DNA of 25,024 bases. Source: Nocardioides sp. GTDB lineage: Bacteria > Actinomycetota > Actinomycetes > Propionibacteriales > Nocardioidaceae. Below, piece by piece: positions 6,664-16,859 of the stretch. The notes beneath the pieces are model-generated. The model saw nothing but the letters and a program-made list of their open reading frames with translations. It had not been told where the DNA came from and made no database searches. The stretch covers positions 1 through 25,024 of the forward strand of contig JAJPEO010000075.1 in assembly GCA_021166815.1 (NCBI GenBank), read 5' to 3'. The position numbers and the translations under genes were made by a program. Position 1 is the first letter of the stretch. Every line of letters begins with the position of its first letter.

Positions 6664-8373
6664 TCAGTCCTGCTCCGGGTCGAGCGCGCGCAGGCGGTCA
6701 GCGACCTCGCGCCGCAGCACCTTGCCCATGGGGTTGGTGGGGAGCTCGTCGACGAACACGACCCGCCGCGGCACCTTGTAGGGCGTGAGGCCCTGGCGGG
6801 AGTGGACCTGCAGGTCCTCTGGCTCGACGGGCACCCCCTCGACGAGGACCACCGCCGCGACCACCTCCTCGCCGCTCTCCTCGCGGGGAAGACCGACCAC
6901 GGCGACGTCGAGCACGCCGGCGTGGGTGCGGATGACGGCCTCCACCTCGGAGGGATAGACGTTGAAGCCCCCGGTGATGATGATCTCCTTGACCCTGTCG
7001 ACGATCGTCAGGAACCCGTCGGGCGCCATGGTGACGATGTCGCCGGTGCGGAACCAGCCGTCGTGGAAGGCCGCCGCGGTCTCGTCGGGCAGCCCCCGGT
7101 AGCCGGAGAAGACCTGCGGCCCGCGGACCAGCAGCTCGCCACGCTCCCCCTGCGGCACGTCCCGGTCGAGGTCCTCGGCGTCGGCGATGCGGATCTCGAC
7201 GTCGGGGAACGGCACTCCGATGGAGCCCGGGCGCCGCGCCGGCGACATCGGGTTGCCCACGATGACCGGCGAGGTCTCGGTCAGGCCGTAGCCCTCGACG
7301 AGCAACCCGCCGGTCGCCGACTCCCAGCGGTCCACCAGGCCGGCGTGCAGGGGCATGGCGCCCGAGAGGGCGTAGCGGATGCCGCGCAGGGAGACGCCGC
7401 GCTGCTCGGCCTCGTCGACGATGCGCTGGTAGAGCGGCGGGACGGCCGGCACGAAGCTCGGGAGCTCGCGCTCGATGGCGTCCATGACCAGGCCGATCTC
7501 CGGCTTGGGCAGCAGCACCAGCCGGGCCGCCAGGGCCACGCCGAGGAGCACGCTCACGGTGACGCCGTAGGCGTGGAACAGCGGCAGCGCCACGAGGAAG
7601 GTCTCGCGTCCCTCGTCGAGCCCCGACACCCAGGCGCGACCCTGGACGACGTTGGCCACCAGGTTGCGGTGCAGCAGGGGCACGCCCTTGGGGACCCCCG
7701 TGGTGCCGGAGGTGTAGAGCAGGAGGGCGACGTCGTCCTTGTCCGGGCGGGGGTGGGCTGCGTCGAGCGGCGCACCGGCCGCGAGGTCCCGCCAAGGCAT
7801 GGCTCCCGGCGCCGGCGAGGTCAGCTGCTCGCGGGCCGCGCGCGCCTTCGCGATCGGCAGCCGCAGGGCCAGGCGCTTGGACCACGGCAGCGCCTGGGTG
7901 AGGTCCACCGCCACGACGTGCTCGAGCGCCGAGCCCTCGCGCAGCTCCTCGATGACCGGCACCACCTTGTCCCACACGATGGCCACGCGTGCGGCGTGGT
8001 CGACGAACGGGTGGCGCAGCTCGGCGGCGGTGTAGAGAGGGTTGTGCTCCACGACCGTCGCGCCGAGCCGCAGCACCGCGAAGAACGCGATGACGTTCTG
8101 GGGACAGTTGGGCATCACCAGGGCGACGTTGTCGCCCGGGCCCACGCCGAGTCGCTGCAGGCCCGCGGCCACGCGCTCTACCTGGTCGCCCGCCTCGGCG
8201 TAGGTGAGGGTGCGGCCGAGGAAGTCGAGCGCCGGCCGGTCAGGGTGGTGGCGCACGCTGCGCTCCCACAGGTCGAGCACGGTCGTCTCGCCGTAGTCGA
8301 GGTGCAGCGGCACCCCGGGTGCGTAGGCGTCCGCCCACACTGGTTCCTGACCAACCGTGCGCTCCGGCTCCAT
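6664..8373 (-). CDS. Long-chain fatty acid-CoA ligase-like AMP-dependent synthetase
   Basis: The 569-aa enzyme belongs to the ANL superfamily. It activates a carboxylic acid with ATP to an acyl-AMP and then transfers the acyl group to CoA. Motifs are the phosphate loop YTSGTTGVPKG (220-230), ALPLFHAYG at 262-270, GYGLTETSP (361-369), TGD at 443-445, IVDRVKEIIITGGFNVYPSEVE (457-478, here given by its ends IVDRVK and YPSEVE), and the catalytic lysine K551 in NPMGKVLRRE. The pattern fits a long-chain acyl-CoA ligase of the FadD type; the true chain length or aromatic substrate cannot be read. The ATG at 8373 lies 31 bases after katG, and the gene is followed after one base by the HIT gene, so the three may be co-transcribed. 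Confidence 0.9.
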   Translation of the reverse strand: MEPERTVGQEPVWADAYAPGVPLHLDYGETTVLDLWERSVRHHPDRPALDFLGRTLTYAEAGDQVERVAAGLQRLGVGPGDNVALVMPNCPQNVIAFFAVLRLGATVVEHNPLYTAAELRHPFVDHAARVAIVWDKVVPVIEELREGSALEHVVAVDLTQALPWSKRLALRLPIAKARAAREQLTSPAPGAMPWRDLAAGAPLDAAHPRPDKDDVALLLYTSGTTGVPKGVPLLHRNLVANVVQGRAWVSGLDEGRETFLVALPLFHAYGVTVSVLLGVALAARLVLLPKPEIGLVMDAIERELPSFVPAVPPLYQRIVDEAEQRGVSLRGIRYALSGAMPLHAGLVDRWESATGGLLVEGYGLTETSPVIVGNPMSPARRPGSIGVPFPDVEIRIADAEDLDRDVPQGERGELLVRGPQVFSGYRGLPDETAAAFHDGWFRTGDIVTMAPDGFLTIVDRVKEIIITGGFNVYPSEVEAVIRTHAGVLDVAVVGLPREESGEEVVAAVVLVEGVPVEPEDLQVHSRQGLTPYKVPRRVVFVDELPTNPMGKVLRREVADRLRALDPEQD

Positions 8374-8404
8374 GGCTACCCGACTCTCCCCCGTCTGCCC
8401 GTCC

Positions 8405-10960
<2,556 letters not shown>

Positions 10961-11033
10961 TCAGGCCTCCAGGAGCGGCGACAGTCAGGGCCACGTGCTG
11001 GCCACCGACGTCGCGCACCCCGAGGGACCACCG

Positions 11034-12335
11034 ATGCACGACACCGCGCCGCACCCGATCCTTCGGGCCGCCGCGCGCGTGGGCGAGGCGCTCTCCGAGG
11101 TCGCCGAGATGGCGCCGGCGTTCATGCGCACCGGCGACAAGGCCCGGGCGCTGCGCGACCTCTCCGCCGCCGAGGCCCGGTTGGTCGAGCTGCGCCTGCG
11201 GGTGCTCGCGGTGGCGGACGACGTGGCCGAGGAGGCCGGCGCCCAGGGTCCGGGCCAGTGGTTGGCCCATGCCACTCGTGTCGCCCGCCACGACGCGGTG
11301 TCGGACCACCGCCTCGCCGTCGCACTCGATCGTCGCTGGGGAGTCCTCGCGGAGGCCCTGCGCGTCGGGCACGCGTCGCTGGCCCAGGCGCGCGTGGTGG
11401 CGCGGGCGCTCGATCGTCTCCCCACCTCCGGCGATCTCGCTGTCCCGGCAGAGACCCTTTCCCTTGCCGAGAAGACCCTGGTCACGCACTGCGAGGACCT
11501 CGGACCTCGTGAGCTGGCGCGGCTGGGCGCGAGGGTGCTGGAGGTGGTGGCTCCCGAGGCCGCCGACGCGGTCGAAGCACGCCGGCTGGCCGCACTGGAG
11601 GCCAGTGCCGACGAACGCACCCGCCTGTCGCTGCGTCGGCGGGGCGACGGCACCACCCGGATCACCGGCCTCCTGCCCGACCACGCCGCTGCCCGGCTGG
11701 CGACCTACCTCGAGGCGTACGCCAACCCACACAGGCAGGAGGTGTCCGGACCCGGTGCGGCCGACCCGTTCACGCGCCTGTCCTACCCGCGCCAGCTGGG
11801 CCAGGCCCTCGTCGACTTCCTCGAGGCGATCGATGCGTCGCGGCTGCCCCTGCACGGCGGCGACGCAACCACGGTGATCGTCACCGTGCCGCTGGCCGCG
11901 CTGCGCGAGGAGCTCGGCGCCGCTGACCTGCTGGCCGGGAGGCTCGCCGGCACGGCGGCGGACGGGTCGCCCACGGGCGGCGCTGACCGGATCAGTGCTG
12001 CCGAGGCCAGGCGGCTGGCCTGCGGTGCGGGGATCATCCCGGCCGTGCTCGACGGGGCCTCGGCCCCTCTCGACCTCGGACGCACCCGACGACTGTTCAG
12101 CCCCACGCAGCGCAAGGCACTGCTCGTGCGTGACCGCACGTGCCGCGCCGAGGGCTGCGACGTCCCCGGCACCTGGTGTCACGCCCACCACTGGGACCCG
12201 TGGTCGGCCGGCGGCCGCACCGACCTCGCCGACGGGGTGCTCCTGTGCGGCCACCACCATCGGCGCGTCCACGACCCCCGGCATCGGGCCGAGCGGCTGG
12301 CCAGCGGGGACGTGAGGTTCCACCGGCGCAGATAG
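11034..12335 (+). CDS. HNH endonuclease, DUF222 / 13E12-repeat family
   Basis: The 433-aa protein has an N-terminal DUF222 region, helical and rich in Ala/Arg/Glu, with LSAAEARLVELRLRVL and WLAHATRVARHDAVSDHRLA. A C-terminal HNH nuclease domain carries RDRTCRAEGCDVPGTWCHAHH, here split as CRAEGC and HAHHWDPWSAGG, then LLCGHHHRRVHD. The cysteines and histidines fit a zinc-bound beta-beta-alpha-metal nuclease. Proteins of this type are abundant in actinobacteria, for instance the M. tuberculosis REP13E12 members, several of which are known to be SOS-regulated; their cellular role is unknown. The ATG at 11034 has GAGGGA upstream; the frame is open back to 10767 but that part overlaps the promoter. 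Regulation by LexA is indicated by the box at 10838-10853. Confidence 0.9.
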   Translation: MHDTAPHPILRAAARVGEALSEVAEMAPAFMRTGDKARALRDLSAAEARLVELRLRVLAVADDVAEEAGAQGPGQWLAHATRVARHDAVSDHRLAVALDRRWGVLAEALRVGHASLAQARVVARALDRLPTSGDLAVPAETLSLAEKTLVTHCEDLGPRELARLGARVLEVVAPEAADAVEARRLAALEASADERTRLSLRRRGDGTTRITGLLPDHAAARLATYLEAYANPHRQEVSGPGAADPFTRLSYPRQLGQALVDFLEAIDASRLPLHGGDATTVIVTVPLAALREELGAADLLAGRLAGTAADGSPTGGADRISAAEARRLACGAGIIPAVLDGASAPLDLGRTRRLFSPTQRKALLVRDRTCRAEGCDVPGTWCHAHHWDPWSAGGRTDLADGVLLCGHHHRRVHDPRHRAERLASGDVRFHRRR

Positions 12336-12360
12336 GAGGTCGAGACCTCACTCGGTGAGG
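12336..12360. terminator. Overlapping inverted repeats between convergent genes
   Basis: Two hairpins share an arm: GAGGTC-GA-GACCTC at 12336-12349 and CCTCAC-TCG-GTGAGG at 12346-12360. They lie directly after the HNH stop and across the stop of the convergent phosphatase gene. Only one can form at a time. A bidirectional terminator is likely, though no T-run is present. Confidence 0.4.
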
Positions 12361-13104
12361 AGGCGGCGCAGGCTGTCGAGGCGTGCGGCGTCGACGCCTG
12401 CATCGTGGAGGTATCCCGAGACATCTTCGGTCCTGAGCCACTCCAGCAACACGGGCCTTCGGTCAGCGAGGGCGGCGTCGAGCTCGCCCGCGGCCCAGAC
12501 CTTGTCCTCTGCAGGCACCCACTGCCCCGTCGCCGGGTCGTAGTCGAGCCCGTGGCCCCGGTGACCCGCCGCGCCCCGGAATCCGGACTCGTAGAAGGTG
12601 GCGATCGCCTCGTGATCAACCTCCGTCAGGGCGAGGAGCATGGACACGACCATTCCCGTACGGTCCCGCCCTCCGGCACAGTGGACCAACAGCGGCCCCG
12701 GGCTGTCCGCGATCGCGATGAACACCCGCGAACTTCTCCGGATAGCGCCGAGCGTTCGGCCCCCAGGAGCACGGATGGTCCAGCCAGGGCCCGCACTCGG
12801 CCAGGAACTCCGCGTCGTCGGGGTCCTCCGTCGGCGCGTGGACCACTTCGATGACGGACTGGACGGAGTCGTCGACCTCCGGGTGGTGCGGTCGGCGACC
12901 ACGCTCGGTGTCGTTGCGCAGGTCGACGATCCTCGTGAGCCCGGCCTGCGCGGCGGCTCGCCAGCCAGCCGTCGTCATCCATTCCAGCGCCGCCGACCGC
13001 CACACCCGCCCGGTCCTGGTCAGGCTGCCGTTCGTCGTGGGGAGTCCCCCGAGGTCCGCGAGGTTGCGCGCGCCCTTCCACGCGGGGTTCCGACCAGGGC
13101 TCAT
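12348..13104 (-). pseudogene. Tyrosine-protein phosphatase, frameshifted
   Basis: The 5' part (about 13104 to 12730) encodes a normal N-terminus, with WKGARNLADLGGLPTTNGSL, RVWRSAALEWMT and LTRIVDLRNDTERGRR. The catalytic part lies in another frame, from about 12728 to 12348: VFIAIADSPGPLLVHCAGGR then DRTGMVVSMLLALTEVDHEAI. HCAGGRDRTG is the CX5R phosphatase loop of the Y_phosphatase3 (LipA-like) family. Removing one base from the run of three at 12725-12727 joins the two halves as EKFA-VFIAIADSP, which fits the family. So there is one extra base, either a true mutation or a sequencing error. ATG at 13104 is preferred over 13110 because of its spacing from GGAAGG. If intact, it would dephosphorylate phosphotyrosine or phosphoinositides. 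Confidence 0.8.
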
Positions 13105-13141
13105 GCCCATGCCTTCCGAAGAGTCCGAGGGCGCACGACAA

Positions 13142-13170
13142 AGTACCTCGCCACGGGGTGGCGAGGTACT
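13142..13170 (-). terminator. tmRNA terminator hairpin
   Basis: AGTACCTCGCCAC (13142-13154) and GTGGCGAGGTACT (13158-13170) form a perfect 13-bp stem with a 3-base loop, 34 bases beyond the tmRNA 3' end. On the minus strand the stem is followed by TTG. It is the strongest hairpin I noticed in the window and ends just above the phosphatase gene. Confidence 0.8.
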
Positions 13171-13204
13171 CGTGCGTGTCTCTAGAGGGAGTGATGAGTG
13201 AGAG

Positions 13205-13571
13205 TGGAGCTGCGGGGAATCGAACCCCGGTCCTCGAGCGTCGATCCAGGTCTTCTCCGGGTGCAGTCAGCGCTGTCGCTTTTCTCGGCCCCGGTGCTTG
13301 CACTGACACATCACCGACAGGCCCAGTCAGGAAAAAGTCCCGCTCACCCCTCCTGACAGGAGATGAACAGCAAGTCCTCTAGATGAGGCCTGGGTCCGGG
13401 ACGAGGACGGATGCCCGGTCAGACCCTTCGATCACCGTCAGGCGGCGAGAGCGAAGTCGTTGCGCTTAGCGTTGGCAACTATGGTTTTCCAGCGGTCGTT
13501 TACGAGATGACGCTGGCTTCTCGACCCGCTTCCCCTGGAACTAACGTCCCAAGTCGAAACCGATCAGCCCC
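13205..13571 (-). ncRNA. ssrA: tmRNA (transfer-messenger RNA)
   Basis: The RNA begins GGGGCTGATCGGTTTCGAC, the usual tmRNA 5' end, and ends in a tRNA-like part with GGTTCGATTCCCC (T arm) and CAGCTCC plus discriminator A. The seven-base 5' end GGGGCTG pairs with CAGCTCC with one G-U. The CCA tail is not encoded (CTC follows). With SmpB it rescues stalled ribosomes: it accepts alanine, enters the A site, and its reading frame adds a degradation tag. The tag frame at 13438-13476 reads ANAKRNDFALAA and ends in TGA. Mature length is about 367 bases plus CCA. A strong hairpin at 13142-13170 ends the transcript. Confidence 0.96.
13438..13476 (-). other. tmRNA tag reading frame
   Basis: Inside the tmRNA, the resume codon GCC at 13474-13476 starts the tag ANAKRNDFALAA followed by TGA at 13438-13440. 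The ALAA end is the classical signal recognised by ClpXP/ClpC-type proteases. Choice of the resume codon is by family pattern. Confidence 0.85.
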
Positions 13572-13588
13572 TCTTGAGTTGTGTGTCA

Positions 13589-13602
13589 AGCATACGGGTC
13601 AA
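13589..13602 (-). promoter_or_regulatory. Possible tmRNA promoter elements
   Basis: On the minus strand TTGACC (13597-13602) lies 25 bases above the mature 5' end, and TATGCT (13589-13594) lies between. TTGACC could serve as a -35 for a start near 13571 with a poor -10, or TATGCT could be a -10 for a slightly longer precursor. I cannot choose. Confidence 0.3.
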
Positions 13603-13628
13603 CACTGACAGCTGTCGCATCGATTCCC

Positions 13629-14147
13629 TCAGCCCAGAGTCAGCCGCTCATCGGTGACGATGTCGGCCATCTGCCCGACGGTGATGCCGAGGTCCAGTCT
13701 GCGGGGGTCACCCTGGATGGAAGCGCCGGTATAGCGCGCGAGCACGTCCTCATCGTCGCGGCGGTCGATCACGTAGACCACCCCTGGATCCACCTCCGGC
13801 TCAAGCTCCTGCCAAGCGAGCACGAGGTCGGTCCCGTTGTGTTCCAAGTCGACGCACTCGTCGAAGAACGACTCGTCCGCGCACACGAACGGGCTGTCGG
13901 TGCTCGGCATGACGGCCACGGCGAGCGAGTAGGCGTCGAACTGGAGGAAGGCGCCGGGCGCGTCGACGCCCAGTTCCCGGGTCATCACGTCCCACTCATC
14001 CACCTCCGAGGGCTTCTCGTGGACACGGTCACCGACCACCTCGACGAAGTCCTGGGGGGTCTCCACCGGGCGGTGGCCGGAGCCGCCACTGCACCCGGTG
14101 GCGAGAAGCACCAGCGCGAGCGCGACAGATCGCAGAGCCACGGTCAC
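13629..14147 (-). CDS. Small lipoprotein of unknown function
   Basis: The 172-aa product starts with a lipoprotein signal, MTVALRSVALALVLLATGC, with the lipobox LATGC and Cys19. The mature part is acidic, with ETPQDFVEVVGDRVHEKPSE, a two-cysteine segment FVCADESFFDECVDLEHN, and a C-terminal ITVGQMADIVTDERL. I recognise no domain. The GTG at 14147 overlaps the TGA of the amidohydrolase gene as GTGA, so the two are probably co-translated; GTG at 14141 is an alternative. It lies between smpB and ssrA but nothing in it suggests a role in ribosome rescue. The two cysteines could form a disulfide outside the membrane. Confidence 0.75.
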   Translation of the reverse strand: MTVALRSVALALVLLATGCSGGSGHRPVETPQDFVEVVGDRVHEKPSEVDEWDVMTRELGVDAPGAFLQFDAYSLAVAVMPSTDSPFVCADESFFDECVDLEHNGTDLVLAWQELEPEVDPGVVYVIDRRDDEDVLARYTGASIQGDPRRLDLGITVGQMADIVTDERLTLG

Positions 14148-15028
14148 AGCCCCAAGGCCTGCGCGTTGCGCCAGCAGACCGCCCGCAGCCACTCCTCCCC
14201 CAGCCCCAGCCGTTCCAGCGCGGTGAGCTGGTCGACGTAGTCGTACGGGATGTTGGGGAAGTCGGACCCGAGGAAGACCTTGCCTGCCAGCCCCAGCTCG
14301 CGCAGTCGCGGCAGCAGCTGGGCCGGGTACGGGCCGCCCATCTCGGTGAAGAAGTCGGTGAACGCCATCGTGGTGTCCAGGGCCACCCGCTCGTGGCGCT
14401 CGGCGAGCTCGAGGAACTCGGCGTACTCCGGGGCGCCCGCGTGCGCGATCACCAGGCGCAGCCGCGGGTGGCGCTCCAGCAGCTCGCCGACGGGCGCCGG
14501 GCCGGTGAGGGCGGTGGCAACCGGTCCGCTGCCGGCGTGCAGCACGATGGGGCTGCCCGCGTCGGCCAGCTGCGCCCAGACGTCGTCGAGCAGGGGGTCC
14601 CGTACGTCGAAGTCGCCCACCTGGACGTGAACCTTCCAGACCTCGACCGCCGCGATCCGTGCCGCGACGTAGGAGGCGGCCTCCGGCTCGGGGTAGAACG
14701 TGGCCGACACGAGCGCCTCGGGCGTGCGTGCGGAGTAGCCGGCAGCCCAGTCGTTGAGCCAGTCCGCCATCCCGGGCTTGTGGGCGTACGGAAGTGCTGA
14801 CCAGCGCAGCACGCCGAACGAGCGGAGGGTCTCGGCGAGGACCTCGTCGGTGTCGCGGTAGCGGATCGGCCACTCCCGCCCGATCAGCGGCCCGGCGGAG
14901 TCGAACTGCGCACGGACCTTGGCCATCACCGGCGGCGGCAGGAAGTGGGTGTGGAGGTCGATCAGCCCGGGCAGGCCCAGTCGCTGGGTCCACTCGCGGG
15001 GTGTGGTCGAGCCGGGAGCGGTCGTCAC
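14144..15028 (-). CDS. Amidohydrolase-2 family metal-dependent hydrolase
   Basis: The 294-aa protein has the amidohydrolase TIM-barrel pattern: LIDLHTHFLPP near residue 24 with the HxH metal pair, IVLHAGSGPV in the middle, VIAHAGAPEYAEF later, and FLGSDFPNIPYDY with the metal-binding aspartate near the C-terminus. This is the PF04909 type, which includes decarboxylases such as ACMSD and hydrolases of small organic acids; the substrate cannot be assigned. The start is GTG at 15028, one base after the smpB stop, so it is likely coupled to smpB. Its TGA overlaps the start of the next lipoprotein gene. A metabolic function unrelated to trans-translation seems likely. Confidence 0.87.
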   Translation of the reverse strand: MTTAPGSTTPREWTQRLGLPGLIDLHTHFLPPPVMAKVRAQFDSAGPLIGREWPIRYRDTDEVLAETLRSFGVLRWSALPYAHKPGMADWLNDWAAGYSARTPEALVSATFYPEPEAASYVAARIAAVEVWKVHVQVGDFDVRDPLLDDVWAQLADAGSPIVLHAGSGPVATALTGPAPVGELLERHPRLRLVIAHAGAPEYAEFLELAERHERVALDTTMAFTDFFTEMGGPYPAQLLPRLRELGLAGKVFLGSDFPNIPYDYVDQLTALERLGLGEEWLRAVCWRNAQALGL

Positions 15029-15029
15029 C

Positions 15030-15509
15030 TCAGTCCCGGTGGCCCTTGAGCCGCCGCTGGACCGCCTCGACCTTCTCGCGGTTGGCCTGCCGCTCGGCCA
15101 GGGTGTGGCGCTTGTCGTAGGCCTTCTTGCCTCGGGCGAGCGCGATCTCGACCTTCGCGCGGCCGTCCTTGAAGTAGAGCGACAGCGGAACGATCGTGTA
15201 GCCCTTGTCGGTGATCTTGCGCTCGATCCGGGCGATCTCCGAGCGGTTGAGCAGCAGCTTGCGGCGGCGGCGCGCGGAGTGGTTGGTCCACGTGCCCTGC
15301 GAGTACTCCGGGATGTGGACGCCGAGCAGCCAGACCTCGCCGTTCTCGACCTCGGCGAAGCCGTCGACCAGCGACGCGCGACCCTGGCGCAACGACTTGA
15401 CCTCGGTCCCCATCAGGACGAGCCCGGCCTCCCAGGTCTCCTCGATGTGGTAGTCGTGGCGCGCCTTCTTGTTCTGCGCGACGATCTTCGTGCCCTGCTC
15501 CTTCGGCAT
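15030..15509 (-). CDS. smpB: SsrA-binding protein SmpB
   Basis: The 159-aa protein binds the tRNA-like part of tmRNA and brings it to stalled ribosomes. Signature segments are [39 protein letters not shown], with GTEVKS typical of the family, then [18 protein letters not shown] and the basic tail [13 protein letters not shown] [16 protein letters not shown], followed by [16 protein letters not shown]. The C-terminal tail enters the empty mRNA channel. ATG 15509 has AGGA seven bases upstream. The tmRNA itself lies 1.5 kb further in the same direction, with two genes in between. Confidence 0.97.
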   Translation of the reverse strand: MPKEQGTKIVAQNKKARHDYHIEETWEAGLVLMGTEVKSLRQGRASLVDGFAEVENGEVWLLGVHIPEYSQGTWTNHSARRRRKLLLNRSEIARIERKITDKGYTIVPLSLYFKDGRAKVEIALARGKKAYDKRHTLAERQANREKVEAVQRRLKGHRD

Positions 15510-15543
15510 TGGGCCATCCTCTCAGGCCCGCCCAGCGAGCCGG

Positions 15544-16803
15544 TCAGAACCACTTCATCGGGTCGACCGCGCGCCCGTTGGCCATCACCGTGAAGTGCAG
15601 GTGGCACGCCGTGGACCAGCCCGTGCTGCCCTGGTAGCCGACGACCTGGCCGCGGCTGACCCGCGAGCCCACGCCGACGGTGTAGCTGCTGGCGTGGTTG
15701 TAGATGGTCGCCAGGCCGAAGCCCGCCTGGGCCCCGTGGTCGATGACCAGCCGGCGGCCGTACACGTCGCTCCAGTACGACGCCACCACGCGCCCACCGG
15801 CCGCGGCGCGCAGGGGCACCCCGCAGCCGCCGCCGAAGTCGACGCCGTCGTGGAGGCCCCAGTAGCGGTAGATCGGGTGGGTGCGGTAGCCGAACGGCGA
15901 GGTGATGTAGGTGTTGACCGGCATGCTCAGGATGCCGTCGGGGGAACCCTTCTTCCCGCCCGACTTGCGCAGCGCCGCGAGCGCCCGGCGCCGCAGCATC
16001 TCCTTGATCTGCGCCTGCTGGCGCTCCAGGGCCCGCAGCTTGGCCGCGTCGGCCGCGCGAGCCTTGCGCGCGTCGGACCGGGCCGCAGCGCGCTCGCCCA
16101 CCAGGGTGCGTACGGACGCCTGGGCGACCTCGGCGGCGTTCTCGAGCTCCTGCTTGAGCACGAGGTTCTCGGCCGCGGCCTGCCGCTTCTCGGCGACGGC
16201 GTCGCGAGCGGTCTCGACCTGCGCCTCGCGGACCTGCAGCAGGACCTCGGTCGCCTTGAGCTCGTCGTAGGCGCGCGCCTCGGAGTCGACGACCACGTCA
16301 CGCACCCCGTTGCGACGGGTGAGCTCCTCGGTGGTGCTCGCGTCCAGCAGCGAGGCGAAGGCGATCAGCTGGGGGTCGCCCTCGGCGTACATGTCGGCCA
16401 CGGTGTCGGCGAGCACCTGGCGCTGGGCGTCACGGTCGATGCGTCCCTGCGCGACCGCGGCCTCCGCGGCGGCGAGCTCGGCCTCGGCCGTCTCGAGCTC
16501 GGCCTGCATCTGGGCGTCGCGCTCCTGGGCCACCTTCACCCGGCCCCGCGCCACGGCGAGGTGGGACTGGGCGGTGGCGAGCTGTGCCTTGGCGGCGTCC
16601 AGCCGGGCGCTGGCCTTGCGCAGGGCGGCACTGGACTCGCCCAGGTCCTCGCGCGCTCCGTCGATCTTGTTCTCGACCTTGCGCTGACGGTCCTTGAGGT
16701 CGTCGGCATGGGCCGCTACGGCTGTGGTGGCGCCCAGCGTCATGACGGCTGCGAGAAATGCTGAAGCCGTGCGGCGCTGAACGATGCGGGGGAAGTGACG
16801 CAC
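15544..16803 (-). CDS. Secreted coiled-coil M23 peptidase (FtsEX-associated type)
   Basis: The 419-aa protein has a signal peptide (cut probably after AVAAHA, about residue 33), a long coiled-coil region at about 35-275 rich in Ala/Glu/Arg/Gln heptads, and a LytM/M23 domain at about 295-415. Zinc residues are H318 and D322 in HDGVDFGG, and H403 in HLHF; H370 and H401 complete the active site. All are present, so the enzyme should be active and cut peptidoglycan cross-links. Coiled coil plus M23 next to ftsEX resembles EnvC/PcsB/RipC-type partners switched on by FtsEX. Here the catalytic domain looks complete, unlike EnvC. The start is GTG at 16803. The gene is 56 bases after ftsX. Confidence 0.92.
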   Translation of the reverse strand: MRHFPRIVQRRTASAFLAAVMTLGATTAVAAHADDLKDRQRKVENKIDGAREDLGESSAALRKASARLDAAKAQLATAQSHLAVARGRVKVAQERDAQMQAELETAEAELAAAEAAVAQGRIDRDAQRQVLADTVADMYAEGDPQLIAFASLLDASTTEELTRRNGVRDVVVDSEARAYDELKATEVLLQVREAQVETARDAVAEKRQAAAENLVLKQELENAAEVAQASVRTLVGERAAARSDARKARAADAAKLRALERQQAQIKEMLRRRALAALRKSGGKKGSPDGILSMPVNTYITSPFGYRTHPIYRYWGLHDGVDFGGGCGVPLRAAAGGRVVASYWSDVYGRRLVIDHGAQAGFGLATIYNHASSYTVGVGSRVSRGQVVGYQGSTGWSTACHLHFTVMANGRAVDPMKWF

Positions 16804-16859
16804 CGGGTTGCCTCGCGTGTGCTCGGGGAAGAGATCGCCTTGACGTTAACGCGCCCGCA

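Noticed and set aside
13205..13571. Use of the tmRNA 3' end as an attachment site for an integrated element that brought in the HNH and phosphatase genes
   Set aside because: tmRNA genes are known integration targets, but no integrase is visible and I found no second copy of the tmRNA 3' end in the flanking region.
13405..13608. Small plus-strand coding frame inside the tmRNA region
   Set aside because: The region is fully explained by tmRNA on the minus strand, including the tag frame and tRNA-like ends.
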